From Gracilaria caudata (Eukaryota > Rhodophyta > Florideophyceae > Gracilariales > Gracilariaceae), in NCBI GenBank assembly GCA_030374735.1, contig JASCIV010000004.1, positions 49,257-113,256 of the forward strand: a stretch of DNA of 64,000 bases, written 5' to 3'. Below, piece by piece: positions 59,098-64,000 of this stretch. Within the stretch, counting starts at the first letter, position 1, and each line of letters begins with the position of its first letter. The position numbers and the translations under genes were made by a program. Below the pieces are notes generated by a model. The model was not told where the DNA came from. It searched no databases and saw only the letters and a list, made by a program, of their open reading frames with translations.

Positions 59098-61229
59098 AAC
59101 TGCCAAATTTGAAAAAAACATATATAATTGAAATCCCACATTAAGGCAAGTTCCCGAGATTAGGGCATCGTACGTTACCCGCCTTACAGGTGATCTACCG
59201 CTGCTTCTCGAGGTACCCCCAAGATCATGATGACGGAGATCATCGGAACGTAGCGACACATACCGATTATCATGAAAAAGATTTTAGTTTCTCTCTTACG
59301 CTTTTTTTCCTCTATGAAGTAGTCGTTGAATAAAGTTGTAGCCCTTTACAGAGGTATTGTATAGACTCAATTATATTGTTTCAAATCAAAGTAGAACTGA
59401 AGATATTAACAAATCAAAAGGATGTATATACCTCAAAAACCGGTAAAATACCGACTTAACTTCTTGATTTATGCAAAAATACAGTCTAAAACGAACAACT
59501 GGTGAGAGTAGTCTGCTGTACTCCTAGAGCACAACAAATTGCAGTATATTTTCGACAAAACAATACAGAAACAAGCGTCTTTTATAATGAAAAATGTATG
59601 AGTTATCCCCGAGATAATCATTATATTGACAAGAACTTGGTGAATTACTTTCATACGAATTACAAACTATTGCTCTGAACATATTTGAGGCTCTCGACCC
59701 GGATCGAATTTATCGCTGTTGAGACAGCGTTAACCCTTGTCGAGAAGACATGGAATACCTAGATTTTACTCATTTTCTCTTTCCTCCTACAAGTAAACTA
59801 CAAGCGCAATCGCTTTGAAAACTTGTGCGCAGGCAGATGCTAATGAGTACTTCCACTCGCACTTTATTTGCCATAAATTGCATTAGCCGTTCCGTAGTTG
59901 TAGTCCTCCCCACAAATGTCCAAAATCCGACAAAATATTCCGGCTGGAATACATGGTATTCCAGTGGAAGACGTCTTCCACGCGCACAATATCGAGATGC
60001 TTGGCATTGCTGTACAGGTTTTTAGTAGTAAAAATACAATTTTCGAAGTTTGGTGCTCCAAACAACCAAACCAACAAAAAAATAACTTTGGTTCATTCAA
60101 AAGAAAACTTGATCTCCTTTAGTGTAAAGCGTGTTACATTTATTGTAATATAAGTCGATTTATTTTTGCTATTCTACTACTTTGCTTTTTTAGTCCACAT
60201 TGTTAATGTTCTCTTGTGTAACGAACATACTTTTTGGATAATCCGTATTCGTTGCAAAAAATTAAATATTTCTTTCAAACTGATGTAAATCAAGAACGCA
60301 GCCAACTTAGAGCTCGTTCTAGTTCATCTGCCATTTTAAGCAACTATCGTTGAATATGTTGACCAATAAATGAGTGGGACACTGTAAACACTCTATATTT
60401 CAAAATAACATATATCTGTAGTCATCACCTTTTTGAAACGCATTTAAGGAAATAATTTGAAAGTGATTGCGATGCATAGACTATAAACCTACATAATACT
60501 TTTTACTTTTACTAAAGCTTTTTTAATGTAGCTCAAGGAGCTTTGCGAATCCTCTTGCGAGGCTTGCTTCGCACAGCTCTGATTTATTTTCAGTTCAAGA
60601 GTCACCAAAAAACACTTCAAAAATTCTTTAGTGTGCACTTGTCCTTTCTTCTATGGTCTCTATGTGACCACGTGTAAATACGTATTACGTATAATAAATG
60701 TGATTAAATGTGAATAGATTTTCGACGCATTTGCTAGTGAGTCAGTCACTAGTCACATTCTCTTGACGCTAGTCAGTCCATCACAAATATGGCCCTGCTG
60801 AACTATCTATCCAAAGATTACTGAACACAGTGTATGTTGACTGTCTCCACAAGGCGCATCAAATCATATTTCTTTAAGTTATTGAGATCTTGAAAGAGAC
60901 GTAAACAGAACTTTTTATATCTGTAAAGCTTTGATATTTACTAATTTGTGAGTTTTTGACTGGAAATCGACAAAATTTGATAATGTTTAATAATGACGTA
61001 GGTCCAATGATGGTATGACTCGTTTCTATTGTTGTTCTAGCTCTACTAGCTTCACATCGGTATCGGTGATGAAGTTCAATTACCACGTTTAGCAGTTTGA
61101 CAGTTTAAGCAAAATCTACTCTTTAGAACATAAGCAACATATGCTTATTCACACACATAGCACGAAGCAATTTCAAGTCTGTAGGTTTCGATAAAGAAAA
61201 AGGGTTCACGGCGCCGCATCGCTCTCATC

Positions 61230-62585
61230 TCACATGCGCTTCAGATGTGCAGTAATACGTCCGCCCTGCATCCCTCCTATGACAGTCAAGAGCGCCACTG
61301 TCCCTCGGTCCATCTGGTTCACATCATTCTCTTCCGCCCAACGACGAAGAATATCCTGTTCCCCGAGTACATTGTTGGGCATTTTCTTCCAAGCCGCCAC
61401 CAAAGTAACCAGCAAGTAGGCCATCATCACAGCGATCACCCAGCAAACCGCCAGCACAATGGCCCACTCTTCCACAGTAACTATCAAGCGCACCTCAGAA
61501 CTCGCGAACTCAAACTCTTCCTCCCACGATGTGCCATTCCTGACCGGCATTGGAATTTCTTCGCAGAATCGATACACGATGGCGTATTTGTTGAGGTCGA
61601 TCACTTCTTGCGGGAAGGAGCGGGCAAGAAACGAAGCATAGTCTTCTGCGCTCGCTCTAGAGCTGGGTCCATTTGCTGTAACTCCCTTGAAATACTGCGG
61701 TACGCGCGTTCGAATCTCCAACGCCACAGTTGTGCTCCATTCCTTGTTGACACCGTCGTTCGGTCCTACCGTGACATAGCTCGACCTATAAGTCAAGACG
61801 AGTGAACTTTCCTCATCGAAACCATCCACGCATCCCGTGACCTGCACCAGCAACTTGTCTTGGCGTTGACGCGCTGGGTGCATAGCCCAAGCATCGTACA
61901 GAGGTTCCGGAGGTATTCGTATACAAAAACGATAACGTAAACTGCTCCGAAAGCGTAGAAAACGAAGTTGTTTCAAAGATATCACTGGAACTCACATTCA
62001 ACACAAACACTGGAAGCCATACATCCACAACTGATTTGTGTGAGGTCTCGCTGAGCGTCTTGATCAGCTCAAGCACTTGTTGAGATGTCTTACTCGTAGT
62101 AGAAGGCCCGTAAATACCATCTCCTTCGTACTTTTTGTTGTCCTCGACGGCTTCACTAAGCACCCGCAGTCGATCGTCATTAACTCTTTCGTTCGTACTT
62201 GCCGATTCCACCCAGACTGGGCGGTAGAGTCGGTATACGTTTTCTTCTAGTATGACGCATTGAATGCTATGTCGAGACCGCTACCCGTGGAGATCCTCTC
62301 ATCCCGCGCGCAAACGCCTTCCCTTTGTTATACGCGAGTCACATTGCCCGGAATGGCGTAGCGAAAGGCGCTTGAGCCCACTGCGTACTCCAGAGCAAGC
62401 TCTGCGGTGTAGGCTAGGGCGGTGACCAACAGGAGCACCGAGCCTGATAGAAGATGGCCAGAAGACAGTACTCTGAGGGTGTTGCACCGGTCTAGACGAC
62501 GGCCAGCCAAGCACGCCGGATGTCCCTGATGAAGGCTTAGGCGCGGGGCCGTCCTGCAATAAATTGCTATTACAATATATTGCAA
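61230..62585 (-). CDS. Unknown protein with two membrane spans (three exons, tentative)
   Basis: Proposed exons are 62585-62334, 62280-61996 and 61841-61230. The first intron (53 bases) begins GTATAA and ends GGGTAG. The second (154 bases) begins GTGAGT and ends GTGCAG. Phases fit and yield about 382 residues. The N-terminal span is LLSGSVLLLVTALAYTAELAL. A large region with N-glycosylation-type sites follows (NVTR, and NGTS in exon 3). The junction of exons 2 and 3 reads VWLPVFVLN then VTGCVDGFD, which looks natural. The second span is EEWAIVLAVCWVIAVMMAYLLVTLV, and a short basic/acidic tail follows. The layout suggests a membrane protein with an extracellular or lumenal domain. No family is recognised. 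The start at 62585 lies inside an inverted repeat and is doubtful. Confidence 0.45.
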
Positions 62586-62705
62586 TATGCAATAAATATT
62601 GCATATTGCAAGTCATATGACTTATTGCAATTCGTATTGCAGTCTCAGTTCAAATTGGAATTCATATTGCATTGTCCTCCAATATTGAGTGAATATTGCT
62701 TTCTG
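62557..62705. repeat. Cluster of TTGCAATA inverted repeats
   Basis: TTGCAATATGCAATA (62580-62594) and TATTGCATATTGCAA (62597-62611) form a perfect 15-bp inverted repeat with a two-base spacer. The 14-base palindrome AAGTCATATGACTT (62610-62623) is joined to it. At least six more ATTGCA or TGCAAT motifs lie within 100 bases. Confidence 0.85.
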
Positions 62706-63959
62706 AAAACAGATATTAAACTGATTTGAAATGTATCAAGTACTTTTAGTTCATATAATTGAATTTGAATACAACGTAAGAAAATGTTAGTGTTAACCTA
62801 TCGAAACCGGCAACTGAATTAAACGTGTAATGTTTGTTTTCTTAGAGACATAACGTGAGATTGGCACTTGTACTATTTGCAAATTATTGTTTCCAGAATG
62901 GTTTAATACAGGTGCCTTTGATGAACTATATCAAAATTTCAATCGTCACCGGTGATTGAAGAAAACAACCATAGTTCTGTATTGTGTAAGCAAACAATGC
63001 ATAGTCTCCCTCTGATCGTATTGCTGCGAGGCAATTTTGTTCCATTAATTTACGCCAACAGGTGGGATGTACCATTTTTTGTGCTATATCTCACCTCTTA
63101 GCGACGTAATCGTAGAATATAATTTTAATTTTCAAATTGGTGCGCTACTTGCAACTGTGGAAGTCGACGAGTATACAAGGCAACAGTGTTCTGTAGAAGA
63201 AGAATCTGGAAGAATCGGTTCCATGTGGCGTACTGTAAGTTATATATTACTCAAAACAGGATTTTGGCGCCACGCTGAGCCCTAACCCACATGTAATACA
63301 CGAGTGCGCCGCAAGGTGAAGGTACAGTTGGCACAGCGCGTGCCGCGTTGTTGCCCAAGCTCCTCGCCTGGCGTCCGGAAATTCCCGCACACCTCTAACA
63401 ATGCAGATCTTTCATCACCGGGATGCGGCCTGGCAGGCACCGTCCGCGCTCTGCTTTCTACTTCCGCGCTCACATGGCGCGCGTCCACTGGCGAAGCGAC
63501 ACATGATCGCTGCTCTTGGAGCGCTGTAAATCTGCGTCTGTCCCCGTGCTTGTGGCGAACGCATGCCATTACCACGGCACCACCCACCGACACGCTCCCC
63601 GTCATTCGTGTATCTCAGCCCCATTATGTGCCGCTCGTATCATTCACCGCCACAGCGGGCGCGTTCTCCAGATCGCGGCAACAACGTTGCTCAGATCCTC
63701 AGCCCAAAGGGAATACATGTTACAGCGAATTTCTTCATCCCTCATCTGAGCACAAAATTCACAACGTACAACAAAACCCTAATGTGAACAGATGACCAAC
63801 ACTCATTTGAGTCCCGTACTCCAGAGCAATATAAAATGCGCACCATTCGCTCCGCCAGGCCGCCAGAGCCTTCTCACCACTCTCGAAGCACCACACCTCT
63901 CCACCCACTCTCTGCCATCTTCTCCGCCGAGTCATTTCCGTGCCTTCCCCACCGCCACA
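62706..63959. other. Spacer, no clear gene
   Basis: AT-rich up to about 63280, then GC-richer toward the next gene. Frames at 63067-63285 and 63304-63795 have no recognised domain. Confidence 0.4.
63830..63836 (+). promoter_or_regulatory. TATA box of the last gene
   Basis: A perfect TATAAAA, 124 bases upstream of the ATG at 63960, followed by a CT-rich leader. It is the clearest TATA element in the window. Confidence 0.6.
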
Positions 63960-64000
63960 ATGAAAACGTTCACCATCGTCTTCGTCGCCTTGCTGACCAC
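63960..64000 (+). CDS. Start of a secreted-protein gene (3'-truncated)
   Basis: An ATG in good context (CCACAATGA) starts MKTFTIVFVALLTT, a typical signal peptide with a lysine and a hydrophobic core. The window ends after 13 complete codons, so the product cannot be identified. The TATA box and pyrimidine-rich leader upstream support a true start. Confidence 0.6.
   Translation, partial: MKTFTIVFVALLT

Larger units (their letters stand above)
56621..61229. other. 4.6 kb gene-poor region
   Basis: Between the transporter gene and the membrane protein gene. Apart from a GC-rich patch at about 57200-57850, the sequence is AT-rich. It holds a nested hairpin, a long hairpin at 58029-58084, an inverted repeat pair and a small transposase-like relic (separate entries). 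The stretch 59100-61200 has no gene, no hairpin of note and many A/T runs. Confidence 0.6.

Noticed and set aside
61813..61985. Frameshift or pseudogene in the two-span membrane protein
   Set aside because: A 154-base intron with GTGAGT donor and GTGCAG acceptor joins the two frames in phase, so no mutation is needed.
63304..63795. 163-codon plus-strand frame near the right end
   Set aside because: Composition follows the local GC content, no domain is seen, and it overlaps frames on the other strand.

Overview
This is a stretch of nuclear DNA from a photosynthetic eukaryote, most likely a red alga. The evidence is as follows. Plastid-type genes with N-terminal presequences lie among ordinary eukaryotic housekeeping genes. 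Introns are rare, short (53 to 262 nt) and GT-AG, some with a near-perfect TACTAAC branch point. Intergenic spaces are moderate. One tRNA gene is interrupted in its D-loop, which is best known from the red alga Cyanidioschyzon. The species cannot be named from the sequence. A glaucophyte is the main alternative. Recognition is from sequence reading only; no database search was run.

Layout. 0-16.5 kb: end of a NOP9-like Pumilio gene, a PH-domain kinase, a BAR-domain gene with a hidden first exon, an 85-residue three-exon membrane protein gene, a NUP160-like nucleoporin, a coiled-coil gene with one intron, a second PH-like kinase, and a DUF2232-like membrane protein. 17-28 kb: D-amino-acid oxidase, a presequence-bearing GNAT (just after a 10-N gap), RPS16, an IWR1-like protein, a second GNAT, a bZIP factor with an altered basic region, then 2.9 kb without a clear gene. 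28-40 kb: a Sen1/senataxin-like helicase, a hemerythrin-like protein, an interrupted tRNA-Ile(UAU), a probable thylakoid-lumen DUF6816 protein, 2 kb of empty sequence, and a three-exon maltose-type O-acetyltransferase. 40-56.6 kb: ferredoxin-sulfite reductase with a C-terminal ribbon-helix-helix-like module, ureidoglycine aminohydrolase, DUF1995, RFC3, a second hemerythrin-like gene, a ZNF706-type zinc finger, a long RRM protein and a GDT1/PAM71-type cation transporter. 56.6-61.2 kb: a gene-poor block with hairpins, an inverted repeat pair and a small transposase-like relic. 61.2-64 kb: a two-membrane-span protein of unknown function, a cluster of TTGCAATA inverted repeats, and the start of a secreted-protein gene cut by the window edge.

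The genes do not form one pathway. Themes are plastid function (sulfite reductase, PAM71-type transporter, DUF6816, DUF1995, DUF2232), nitrogen salvage (ureidoglycine aminohydrolase, D-amino-acid oxidase), RNA metabolism (NOP9, Sen1-like, RRM protein, IWR1) and DNA replication (RFC3). The most unusual items are the tRNA gene with a D-loop insert, the sulfite reductase tail, the bZIP lacking its invariant arginine, and the two divergent hemerythrin-like paralogues.
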